DNA of 64,000 bases from Prevotella sp. HJM029. GTDB taxonomy: Bacteria; Bacteroidota; Bacteroidia; Bacteroidales; Bacteroidaceae. A model generated the notes under the pieces. That model saw nothing but the letters and a program-made list of their open reading frames with translations. It did no database searches and had not been told where the DNA came from. A program made the position numbers and the translations under genes. The stretch spans positions 1 to 64,000 of the forward strand of contig NZ_AZHT01000027.1 in the NCBI RefSeq assembly GCF_000599605.1, read 5' to 3'. This document shows, in pieces, positions 7,984-15,741 of the stretch (position 1 is the first letter of the stretch; each line of letters starts with the position of its first letter).

Positions 7984-8922
7984 TTGATATATTTGAAAGC
8001 AAAAACAAATTCTGTTTATACCAAGTTAGGTCACTGTGATTACCTTGGTTCAATATCCTATATTACCGATGCCAAGGCCAATACCACCCAGTTCGATGCT
8101 TATCTGCCCTATGGCGAATTGCTTGTGGATGAGCACACATCCTCAGAGGATATGCCGTATAAGTTCAACGGCAAGGAACTCGACCAAGAGACAGAACTAT
8201 ATTACTATGGAGCAAGATACATGAACCCTGTAACATCATTGTGGTATGGAGTCGATCCGATGGTCGAGAAGTATCCGAACATAACTGCTTTCAATTATTG
8301 TTTCAATAATCCTATTAATCATATTGATCCATTAGGAGAGGATACCGTTAACCTTCTGCCACCACCAAATAGAGATGCAAGAACATTTGTATTAAAAATG
8401 GATTACAAATATATGGATGCAGACCCAAATATTATAAATGTATGGGGGCATGGTAGTCCTGATGGTATAGAATATAATGGCGAGATGATTGATAATGCAA
8501 AGAGTTTTGATCAAATATTAAAATCCCATAGTACTGTATGGAAACAGCATAAACAAGGGGATTTTGCCATTATTGTACTCCATTCTTGCACTACAGCAGA
8601 TTTTGCAAATGAACTATCGAAAGATAAACTATTTGACAATGTGTTAATTATAGCCCCCAACAAGAATATCCAGATTCATTATAAGCAAGGGAATCGGATA
8701 GGATATAGCCAACGCTATCACCAAACTTATTATCGAGGATATTATGGATATACAACTGTTTCAAATATCAATCCTTTAACAAAAAGACAAGAATTAGGAA
8801 AATGGATTGGTTATAAAAATGGAAGAGTGTATAATAACTATTCTGGAAAGGCAAGTAGCAAACCTGGTTCAAAAGGATTTGAATATAGAACATTTTTTGA
8901 CATCATATTTGGTTCAAGATAA
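7984..8922 (+). CDS. Displaced Rhs core end with caspase-like toxin candidate
   Basis: The reading frame starts at a TTG with no obvious ribosome site, so it may be a silent donor cassette rather than an expressed gene. Residues about 16-117 are the conserved Rhs-associated core end (YITDAKANTTQFDAYLPYGE, YYYGARYMNP, then DPLGED). The variable tip follows. It contains WGHG with His156 and VLHSCTT with Cys202, an H-G then xSC spacing seen in clan CD peptidases (caspase, C80, CHAT). That makes it a candidate cysteine-peptidase toxin, an inference from two motifs. The core end is nearly identical to 10270-10510 while the tips differ completely, the hallmark of Rhs tip exchange. Confidence 0.78.
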   Translation: MIYLKAKTNSVYTKLGHCDYLGSISYITDAKANTTQFDAYLPYGELLVDEHTSSEDMPYKFNGKELDQETELYYYGARYMNPVTSLWYGVDPMVEKYPNITAFNYCFNNPINHIDPLGEDTVNLLPPPNRDARTFVLKMDYKYMDADPNIINVWGHGSPDGIEYNGEMIDNAKSFDQILKSHSTVWKQHKQGDFAIIVLHSCTTADFANELSKDKLFDNVLIIAPNKNIQIHYKQGNRIGYSQRYHQTYYRGYYGYTTVSNINPLTKRQELGKWIGYKNGRVYNNYSGKASSKPGSKGFEYRTFFDIIFGSR

Positions 8923-8931
8923 AATAGACAT

Positions 8932-9453
8932 ATGAATAACAAGCATATCGTTTCTTTCATGGTTGGATTTATAGCATTTATAGTAGGCATATATTGCAAT
9001 TACAAAATAGGCCAAGAGAAAGATGCGGACTCATATTATATAGTTTCTCCGCCTTATCTTTCAGAATATAAGGCCAAAATTATAAAGAATAATTTTCTGT
9101 CAAAAGGTGGTAAAGACAATCTCCATAGTTTATTATTTTATTACCGAGATAAAGGTTATCCATTTAATAAGGAAATGATATATTTCTGTATTATTGCAGC
9201 CAACAGGTTTAATATAGATGAAGGGTATATCTTTACACTCCGAAGGTTGAAAGATATTATGAAAGAAGATGTTACAACCAAAGATGCAAAATTTATAATA
9301 CACGATATGTATACAGACTTTCTAAAGCGAGGCCTTGAGGTGTGTCCACAAAAATTTTATTCTTTTATGGATGAGGTAAAGCGTGATAGTTTTGTATATT
9401 ACAATCCCAAAATAGATACTATTCTCAATAAAAATTATATAAATGAGGAATAA
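8932..9453 (+). CDS. Membrane-anchored candidate immunity protein 1
   Basis: 173 residues with an N-terminal membrane segment (VSFMVGFIAFIVGIYC) and a mostly helical soluble domain. It begins 9 bp after the displaced toxin tip ending at 8922, the usual immunity position. I do not recognise the family. It overlaps the next gene by 11 bp, and the two proteins look like distant paralogues: same N-terminal anchor and a helical core with comparable tyrosine/phenylalanine spacing. The anchor implies protection at the inner membrane or periplasm. Confidence 0.68.
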   Translation: MNNKHIVSFMVGFIAFIVGIYCNYKIGQEKDADSYYIVSPPYLSEYKAKIIKNNFLSKGGKDNLHSLLFYYRDKGYPFNKEMIYFCIIAANRFNIDEGYIFTLRRLKDIMKEDVTTKDAKFIIHDMYTDFLKRGLEVCPQKFYSFMDEVKRDSFVYYNPKIDTILNKNYINEE

Positions 9454-9868
9454 TATTGTTATTTTCATAGTTCTCTTTTTGATAGGATTAGTCTTGAATT
9501 ATCAAAATTTAGAACCCACTATTGAATCGAATAGTGGTTGGGAAACGCTTAATAGTTCTTTTTTAAAAGAAAAAAAACTTATTGTAAGCGATGGAGATGT
9601 AGAAGCATATAAAAAGGTTGTAAAATACTTATTGTATACAAAGGGAAGAGATGATGCTTCCTCTATATTTTATTATGCATTCCTTATGGCTATTCAATAT
9701 GAATATGCTCCTGCGAACTACGATGCATATCAAGCTTTAATCAAACCTTATGGAGAGATTACAGCTTTAGATAAGAACACGCAACAGTTAGCTATGTTCT
9801 TCCTTCATCGGGGGGCAAATAAAGGTAATAGAGAATGCATGCAAGCTCTTCATAAGTTAACTAAATAA
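9443..9868 (+). CDS. Membrane-anchored candidate immunity protein 2
   Basis: 141 residues with an N-terminal hydrophobic anchor (VIFIVLFLIGLVLN) and a helical domain ending in AMFFLHRGANKGNRECMQAL, reminiscent of helical repeat (Sel1/TPR-like) surfaces. Its ATG lies within the end of the 8932 gene, so the pair is translationally coupled. It may be a duplicated or divergent second immunity gene for the same toxin. Function is inferred from position. Confidence 0.65.
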   Translation: MRNNIVIFIVLFLIGLVLNYQNLEPTIESNSGWETLNSSFLKEKKLIVSDGDVEAYKKVVKYLLYTKGRDDASSIFYYAFLMAIQYEYAPANYDAYQALIKPYGEITALDKNTQQLAMFFLHRGANKGNRECMQALHKLTK

Positions 9869-9893
9869 TATCAAACTCAAGTACAATAAATTA

Positions 9894-11279
9894 ATGATAA
9901 CTATTCTCCTCATCAATGATGCAGACTTGGGCAAGAGTATCTCCTCATCGGTGTTCCATTTTGGAAATGTGGGTGTCGCCATTTCGGCTTCTCAAATAAA
10001 AATCATTACCCGCTTCATTTCCTCAAGCACACAGGAGGGAAGCCGCACTACCACGGCTGATCCCGATAACACGGGGCGCAGTTATAACGACATTATCGGA
10101 GATTTGGGCGACCACTCCGTGCCCGAAGGTTGGGTGCAACGGCCGAAGTTCAATGAAAAGGGAGATGTTCCTGGCCCGCCCATTCAATGGCAGAAGCCCG
10201 AAGATCCGGATAATGTGCAGCCGGGCTATGGCTATATCCCAACGGATACCACCAACACCGAGGAAATCTTCTTCTATCATAGTGACCACCTCGGCAGTAC
10301 CTCATATATCACCGACGCCAAGGCCAACATCACGCAGTTCGATGCGTACTTACCTTATGGCGAACTACTTGTGGATGAACACACATCCACAGAAGAAATG
10401 CCGTATAAGTTCAATGGTAAGGAACTCGATCAAGAGACGGGACTTTACTACTATGGCGCGAGGTATATGAATCCTATGACGAGTTTGTGGTATGGGGTGG
10501 ATGCACTAACGGAGAAATATCCGAGTATCGGCGGGTATGTTTATTGTGCGGGGAATCCCGCAAAACTTCAAGATATACGTGGCTTTGAGCCAACAGAAGC
10601 AGAAGCTGCTATGATTTCAAAGCATGTATATGGGGGAACGGATGCTTCGGAAACTCAATATAACTTGAAAAAATCTGGCTGGGAAGTATCCCATATATTT
10701 GATGATATAGATTTAGGCTCAAATAGTGAGGAGGGATTTAAATCCCAATTTTATGAAAGAACAATTAATGGAAAGACTGAATTTTGTTATGCTTTTGCAG
10801 GTACAGACGATTGGCAAGATGTAAAAGATGATTATCACCAATTTATAGGGGAAACTCCAGAACAATATAAGAAAGCTGTTGCTAATGCTGAAGTTATTTC
10901 CATTGCATTGCAAGATAAATATGGTGAGAATGTCGATCTCACTTATGTAGGGCATTCTTTAGGTGGGGGATTAGCTACTGTTGCTAGTATGGCGACAGGA
11001 CATAAAGCTAAAACATTTAATCCTGCAGCTATTGTTAGCTCTACGTTAAAAGGTAATGCAAGTAATGTGACAAATTATATTGCAACATCAATTCCTATAG
11101 GTTATAGCCTATTATTAGGAGGTCGTCTTTCTACAATAAGTATCGGAGGAGATGTTGTTACAATAGGGCAAAGGCTATTCTGGATAGAAGCTCCAGGTAC
11201 ATCCATACCTGTATATACGAGCATCATTGCTGGTCACTCAATTGATAATTTTTACAATTACTATTATCCCTCAAAATGA
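9894..11279 (+). CDS. Displaced Rhs core end with class-3-lipase toxin
   Basis: 461 residues. The first 45 or so look unrelated to Rhs. Residues about 50-225 are the Rhs core end (FFYHSDHLGSTSYITDAKAN, YKFNGKELDQETGLYYYGAR). The tip carries YVGHSLGGGLATVA with nucleophile Ser355 in GHSLG, an upstream FAGTDDWQD that fits the oxyanion region of class 3 lipases, and a C-terminal AGHSIDNFY with a likely catalytic His448. So the tip is a probable (phospho)lipase toxin acting on membranes. The gene lacks the secretion-competent N-terminus of a full Rhs protein. Its stop overlaps the next ATG, the standard toxin-immunity coupling. Confidence 0.82.
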   Translation: MITILLINDADLGKSISSSVFHFGNVGVAISASQIKIITRFISSSTQEGSRTTTADPDNTGRSYNDIIGDLGDHSVPEGWVQRPKFNEKGDVPGPPIQWQKPEDPDNVQPGYGYIPTDTTNTEEIFFYHSDHLGSTSYITDAKANITQFDAYLPYGELLVDEHTSTEEMPYKFNGKELDQETGLYYYGARYMNPMTSLWYGVDALTEKYPSIGGYVYCAGNPAKLQDIRGFEPTEAEAAMISKHVYGGTDASETQYNLKKSGWEVSHIFDDIDLGSNSEEGFKSQFYERTINGKTEFCYAFAGTDDWQDVKDDYHQFIGETPEQYKKAVANAEVISIALQDKYGENVDLTYVGHSLGGGLATVASMATGHKAKTFNPAAIVSSTLKGNASNVTNYIATSIPIGYSLLLGGRLSTISIGGDVVTIGQRLFWIEAPGTSIPVYTSIIAGHSIDNFYNYYYPSK

Positions 11280-11875
11280 TGAAATATTTATTTTTTATAT
11301 TGCTACTATTACTAGTAGCTTGTGGGTTGCCATACTGCAAAAAAGTGAAATTAACAGAAGATGACTTGTTGTGGATTAATCATTTTAAAGCAAACGACAC
11401 AATTTATTATCTCTCCAATCAGAATAATATAGATACCGTAATTGTGAAAGATGTTCAAATATGTAATCCAAAGAATACATTCATATTCGACACAGAAGGA
11501 CAAAATTGGTTAGAAGGGGATAATGAGTTTTATGGCTTTGCCAAAGTTGATTTATCACTAATACACTTTACAGATACCTTTTTTATAGGATTCGAGATAA
11601 AACGAATAGCTAAATTGGGGGCATTAAGAAGTAGCTGTAATTTTTGTGAATGGAGTTGGATGTATAAAAAAATACATGTAAGTGCCATAAACATACAGGG
11701 ACAATGCTTTAAAAATTGTTTTAGCATGAATATCAAGAAAATGGAACGAAATAAAGGAGATCAACCTCACATTGGCCTAAAGAGTGTGATATGGGATAAA
11801 GAAAAAGGATTAATCCAATATTCCTTGCTGAATGGGATTTCATACACCATAATATCTGCTCATAAACAATATTAA
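11276..11875 (+). CDS. Lipoprotein, probable immunity protein to the lipase toxin
   Basis: 199 residues beginning MMKYLFFILLLLLVAC, a clean lipobox with Cys16. The start overlaps the lipase toxin stop (ATGATGA), so the pair is translated together. A lipoprotein facing the periplasm is what would be needed to block a lipase attacking membranes. The mature part has several cysteines (SCNFCEWSW, GQCFKNC) that may form disulfides. I do not recognise the family. Immunity is inferred from coupling and localisation. Confidence 0.75.
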   Translation: MMKYLFFILLLLLVACGLPYCKKVKLTEDDLLWINHFKANDTIYYLSNQNNIDTVIVKDVQICNPKNTFIFDTEGQNWLEGDNEFYGFAKVDLSLIHFTDTFFIGFEIKRIAKLGALRSSCNFCEWSWMYKKIHVSAINIQGQCFKNCFSMNIKKMERNKGDQPHIGLKSVIWDKEKGLIQYSLLNGISYTIISAHKQY

Positions 11876-12492
11876 AAAAATGTGTAGTAAAAGGTATATG
11901 CCAGAGGTAAGGCCAAGCAGAGGCAAGTTACAGCATGCAGATGACTTTTGGACGCATGAGCGAACCGCTTACCAAGGTGCAAAAGGTGGATTCTACAAAG
12001 ACGGCACAGTCTTACGACTTCACCTATAAGTACGAGGACAGCAACCATCCCACGGCTCCCACACAGATAGGGCATGAGCATTACACCTACGATGCCAACG
12101 GTAATCCCACGCTCGTGGAGAACGACAGCCTCAACACCGGGCGGAGAATGTATTGGGATGAGGATAACCGGCTGATGGTATTATCGGATAACGGCAAGAC
12201 CTGCCGTTACACTTACAATGCCGCCGGCGAGCGTATCATCAAGAGCCACGGCGATTTGGAAGGGGTATATATCAATGGTGCGCCACAGGGAATCACGTTC
12301 CACGAAACGGAAGATTACACCATTTATCCTGCCCCGATGATCACTGTGACAAAGAACCGCTTCACCAAGCATTACTTTATTGGTGATAAACGTGTAGCAA
12401 GTAAACTCGGTGTAGGTAAGTTCAGCAATGTTTATGGCATCAGTGGCAACAACGTTACGGCAGGAGCTTTTATCCCCATCATATTTTGTTAA
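11876..12492 (+). pseudogene. Rhs/YD-repeat core fragment 2
   Basis: About 190 residues of Rhs core without a proper start: ASYSMQMTFGRMSEPLTKVQ, then HYTYDANGNPTLVEND, YWDEDNRLMVLSDNG, YTYNAAGERIIKSHG, and a section ending at a TAA (12490-12492) after GAFIP. In an intact Rhs protein this lies just before the conserved core end found in the 9894 gene, so the order of pieces on the chromosome does not follow the protein. Its last 200 bp are duplicated at 13262-13466. Confidence 0.8.
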
Positions 12493-12585
12493 ATCTACCA
12501 TGCATGGCGAAAAGTTGTAATGGAATCTCATGAAAGCTCAAGCACTCATATTAGCAGCACCATTTTTTACAACATAAAGAATTTA
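12290..12585 (+). repeat. Dispersed repeat, Rhs piece plus noncoding tail, copy 1
   Basis: About 295 bp matched by 13262-13557 with few differences, spanning both coding Rhs sequence (the TVTKNRFTKHYFIGDKRVAS region) and about 100 bp of noncoding sequence after the stop. At the end of copy 1 comes leader repeat copy 3. At the end of copy 2 comes the ATG of a lipoprotein gene. Confidence 0.85.
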
Positions 12586-12590
12586 TGAAT

Positions 12591-12683
12591 TAATCAACAA
12601 AAGAATTTTTGAGAATAAAAGAAAGAAGTATCAACATAAATAACTACATTTGCAGTTGTACACTTTTGTTTGACAACGTACAT
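12591..12683 (+). repeat. Leader repeat, copy 3 (promoter-like)
   Basis: Short form of the leader, joined directly to the Rhs noncoding tail. The -7-like box TACATTTG is at 12645-12652, 49 bp before the ATG of the 12701 gene. Confidence 0.85.
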
Positions 12684-12700
12684 TTAAATGTATTATATTT

Positions 12701-13129
12701 ATGAAAAAGTTCATATTTGTGTATATAGGCATATTTTGTATATTATTTACTTGTTATGGGAAAGGTATACGATTACAAACACACTACAAAAAGAATAATG
12801 ATACAGACAGGGAATACAACTCTGTTTCTATCGTAGTAGATTGTTTGGGAGCAGATGAGGCTATGAATATTGTTAGCAAATTAAAAGAAGTAATAGAGTT
12901 AGAACGTTATTACAAGGTAAAAGGAAGAAAAGCTATTGTACTAATGCAATCCCCCAATAAGGAGACTCCTTATTTTTGGATTCAAGTAGGCTTTTCTACT
13001 TCATATCGGTTTGAACCAATATATAATTTTTATGTTTCACCGAAAAATGGTAGCGTTTTTTTTTATGATACAATGACAGATTCTATAATCAAAATAGAGG
13101 ATTGGAGGAAGAATGTTCAAAAAAAGTAA
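12701..13129 (+). CDS. Exported protein, candidate immunity protein
   Basis: 142 residues. MKKFIFVYIGIFCILFTCYG is an export signal. LFTC could be a weak lipobox, otherwise Sec cleavage after about residue 20. The mature domain mixes strands and one helix (AMNIVSKLKEVIELERYYKV) and ends lysine-rich. I do not recognise it. It is driven by leader copy 3 and followed by an Rhs remnant, with no attached toxin, so it looks like an orphan immunity gene. Confidence 0.6.
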   Translation: MKKFIFVYIGIFCILFTCYGKGIRLQTHYKKNNDTDREYNSVSIVVDCLGADEAMNIVSKLKEVIELERYYKVKGRKAIVLMQSPNKETPYFWIQVGFSTSYRFEPIYNFYVSPKNGSVFFYDTMTDSIIKIEDWRKNVQKK

Positions 13130-13149
13130 CTATACACAAACATATATAC

Positions 13150-13466
13150 GGTGCTAAGATAATCGCACATTGGTGGAGAATGACAGTCTCGATGCCAAGT
13201 GGCATCACTGACTTCAAGTCTACGTCTCAGCAAAACAAGTAAGTATGCTTTGCATTCGACTTACACCGAAGTTCCACGAAACGGAAAATTACACTATTTA
13301 TCCCGCCCCGATGATCACTGTGACGAAGAACCGCTTCACCAAGCATTACTTTATTGGCGATAAACGTGTAGCAAGTAAACTCGGTGTAGGCAAGTTCAGC
13401 AATGTTTATGGCATCAGCGGCAACAACGTAACAGCAGGAGCTTTTATCCCCCATCGTATTTGTTAA
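13150..13466 (+). pseudogene. Rhs core fragment 3 (duplicate of fragment 2 end)
   Basis: A disrupted Rhs piece. From about 13262 it repeats the end of fragment 2 (KNRFTKHYFIGDKRVASKLG) and stops at TAA 13464-13466 after GAFIPHRIC. The short stretch before 13262 is degenerate Rhs-like sequence with frame changes. No start codon in a sensible position. Confidence 0.72.
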
Positions 13467-13557
13467 ATCTATCATACATGGCGGAAAGTTGTAATGGAAT
13501 CTCATGAAAGCTCAAGCACTCATATTAGCAGCACCATCTTTTATAACATAAAGAATT
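13262..13557 (+). repeat. Dispersed repeat, Rhs piece plus noncoding tail, copy 2
   Basis: Second copy of 12290-12585. Its noncoding end directly provides the sequence upstream of the 13559 lipoprotein start. Confidence 0.85.
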
Positions 13558-13558
13558 T

Positions 13559-14026
13559 ATGAAAATCACCTATTTCCCATTTATATTATCGCTTATTTTA
13601 ATGCTTGTATCTTGCGATTTAATCCTCTCTGGAAGTTATCCGCATGCGCAACAATATGAATGCTACGTAACGAGCAATGAACTTATCGGTAAAATTCAAG
13701 GCCTGAAAAAGAAAAGGGTAAATTTAGAAGTATGGATAAAAAACGATTCAAACAGTATCGTAAAAATGGATTCTTACAATGAGAGATTCGAATATTTGAA
13801 CTTTAAAATTCCTATCACAAAAGATTCCTCGATAATTATGTATAGTGTCATTTTTCACCCTTCAAATCCTGCTATCATCCTATTAGATAGAATCTCTCCT
13901 TTGGACTATAGAACCTTTAAACATATAAACACCAAAGATTTTACAAACGAAGAAAATGAAAAGGTAAAAAAGATTTTCGAAAAAGATATTTTAGATAGAT
14001 TGAGTATCAAATGGAAAAGGAAGTAA
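13559..14026 (+). CDS. Lipoprotein, candidate immunity protein
   Basis: 155 residues: MKITYFPFILSLILMLVSC gives a lipobox with Cys19, then a compact domain with a beta-rich first half and a charged helical end (EENEKVKKIFEKDILDRL). I do not recognise the family. Its ATG abuts the end of a duplicated Rhs noncoding tail, showing that the cassette junction lies exactly at the start codon. Immunity is inferred from context. Confidence 0.62.
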   Translation: MKITYFPFILSLILMLVSCDLILSGSYPHAQQYECYVTSNELIGKIQGLKKKRVNLEVWIKNDSNSIVKMDSYNERFEYLNFKIPITKDSSIIMYSVIFHPSNPAIILLDRISPLDYRTFKHINTKDFTNEENEKVKKIFEKDILDRLSIKWKRK

Positions 14027-14049
14027 TATCTTGGCACTTCACTAATGTC

Positions 14050-14252
14050 ACAGATATATAAGGAGATTGCGCGCTAAATTAAAATTCATGATACCCATGG
14101 AAATGTTTTTCAAAAATATCAGGTATATTCGCACTTGTCGGTTGACGCTACGCAATAAAGCGAAATTTAATCAAAAAAAATGAGAATAAAAGAAAAAAGT
14201 ATCAGCATAAATAACTACATTTGCAGTTGTACATTTTTGTCTGACAACGCAC
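14050..14252 (+). repeat. Leader repeat, copy 4 (long form)
   Basis: Matches 7033-7243 across about 200 bp, with a small deletion near 14173. The -7-like box TACATTTG is at 14216-14223, 82 bp upstream of the ATG at 14305. Confidence 0.85.
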
Positions 14253-14304
14253 AATAGACACATATCATCAACTCTTTGCATCCAATAGAAAAAGTGTCAA
14301 AACA

Positions 14305-14736
14305 ATGAAAGTAATCAAATTCCTATTAGTTTTTGTATTAATCATGATCTCTTTCCTATCAGGGTATATGATTCATAAATCTCAGGACAGTTATAATATC
14401 GATGATTTTAAGAAAATACAGAATGAAGTTAAAACCATACAAGAAGATACAGTGTTGTCTTATATAAAAATTACAGACGATCGGATTCCTCATAATGCTG
14501 CTTTCTTACCTAAAGGAAATATTATCTCAACAGAAGAGACTGCTGCACAGTTCGGTTATTTAATTGCAAAGGCATTATATGGGAAAGAAATATATAGACA
14601 AATGCCTTTAAATATATATGAGAAGAAAGATGTATGGGATATTACTGGCTCTGTGAATTCTTTGCAAGGTGGAGGATTTTATATGGAAGTAAGTAAGGTC
14701 AATGGAGCAATACTTAAGTTAGGACATTATAAATAG
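14305..14736 (+). CDS. NTF2-fold immunity protein (YbbC/YhhH-like)
   Basis: 143 residues with an N-terminal membrane or signal segment (KFLLVFVLIMISFLSGYMI) and a domain matching the pattern of the YbbC/YhhH NTF2-fold immunity family: AAQFGYLIAKALYGKEIYRQ, MPLNIYEKKDVWDITGSV, then GGGFYMEVSKVNGAILKLGH. YbbC and YhhH are encoded beside E. coli Rhs genes, so this is the one gene whose family independently supports an Rhs-immunity role for the cassette region. Here it is an orphan behind leader copy 4 with no toxin attached. Confidence 0.82.
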   Translation: MKVIKFLLVFVLIMISFLSGYMIHKSQDSYNIDDFKKIQNEVKTIQEDTVLSYIKITDDRIPHNAAFLPKGNIISTEETAAQFGYLIAKALYGKEIYRQMPLNIYEKKDVWDITGSVNSLQGGGFYMEVSKVNGAILKLGHYK

Positions 14737-14760
14737 AATAGTCTATACTTACGACAGGCC

Positions 14761-14994
14761 GTGTCATCTTCTGCAAGAGTGAACCTCACGATAGCAGGCA
14801 CGGCGATGATGACCAACAAGTATCAATACAATGCGGTGGATAATATCTTAGGTATTACCAATACCATAGACCCGACGTGGGACAACGCTAATGGCGATAA
14901 AAAGCTTGGTGGAGCATTCAAGCATAGTTATGCTTACGACGATTTAAACTGTTTGGCTTCGACAAATGGTAAAACTAAGCATGTGTTTGTATGA
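14761..14994 (+). pseudogene. Rhs/YD-repeat core fragment 4
   Basis: 77 residues: NLTIAGTAMMTNKYQYNAVD, ILGITNTIDPTWDNANG, LGGAFKHSYAYDDLN, ending at TGA after KTKHVFV. The texture is Rhs core from a section upstream of fragment 2 in the parent protein. Sequence before it is cassette DNA. The end is shared with 6838-6930. Confidence 0.75.
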
Positions 14995-15085
14995 GCTATA
15001 TTTTAAGAATTTGGGAACAAGCATTCTTGAAAAAGACATTCGTTCCAAAGAGTCGGAAAACTGTATTGAAGAAAAGGCATATCCA
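14903..15085. repeat. Dispersed repeat, Rhs tail plus noncoding, copy 2
   Basis: Second copy of 6838-7020. It marks the right edge of the Rhs cassette region. Array B starts about 65 bp further on. Confidence 0.85.
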
Positions 15086-15149
15086 AAGGTACGGGACAGA
15101 AGTGAGCACGTAGCTCCGTCTTTCGTTTAATTCTTTTTCCGGGACGCTT

Positions 15150-15510
15150 GCGGAAGCTCCGCAAGCATTAAAACTTTTGGTTTGCCATTTGCGGAAGCTC
15201 CGCAAGCACTAAAATGTTTGGTTTGCCATTTGCGGAAGTTCCGCAAGCACCAAAATGTTTGGTTTGCCATTTGCGGAAGCTCCGCAAGCATTAAAATGTT
15301 TGGTTTGACATTTGCGGAAGCTCCGCAAGCATTAAAATGTTTGGTTTGACATTTGCGGAAGCTCCGCAATCGTTAAAACGTTTGTTTTGACATTTGCGGA
15401 AGCTCCGCAAGCGCTAAAATGTTTGGTTTGGCCTTTGCGGAAGCTCCGCAAGCACTAAAATATTTGGTTTGACATTTGCGGAAGCTCCGCAAGCACTAAA
15501 AATCTTGGTT
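15150..15510. repeat. Tandem array B, 41-bp period, 9 units
   Basis: Units start at 15150, 15191, 15232, 15273, 15314, 15355, 15396, 15437 and 15478, exactly 41 bp apart. Each has the inverted repeat GCGGAAGCTCCGC, often extended to TTGCGGAAGCTCCGCAA, and a T-rich linker containing GTTTGGTTTG. The hairpin resembles the reverse complement of the array A hairpin, so A and B may be related. Open frames through it are artefacts. Confidence 0.95.
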
Positions 15511-15741
15511 TTATAACAAATCGTGTGGACAGCGATAGAAAACTCAATTGAAAATATTATCTTTGTCTTATGAAATCTTTAAGGACAATATAAATATAGT
15601 CGGTAGATAATGAAGAAAGAATATATTTTTGCATTGATATGATGGAGAATGGGAATAAATCAATAGAACCCATTGACAGATAAATTTTGTTTTAAGCCTT
15701 GCAGTCCCAACTGTGAGTACCAAAAATTTAGAATTATTTGT

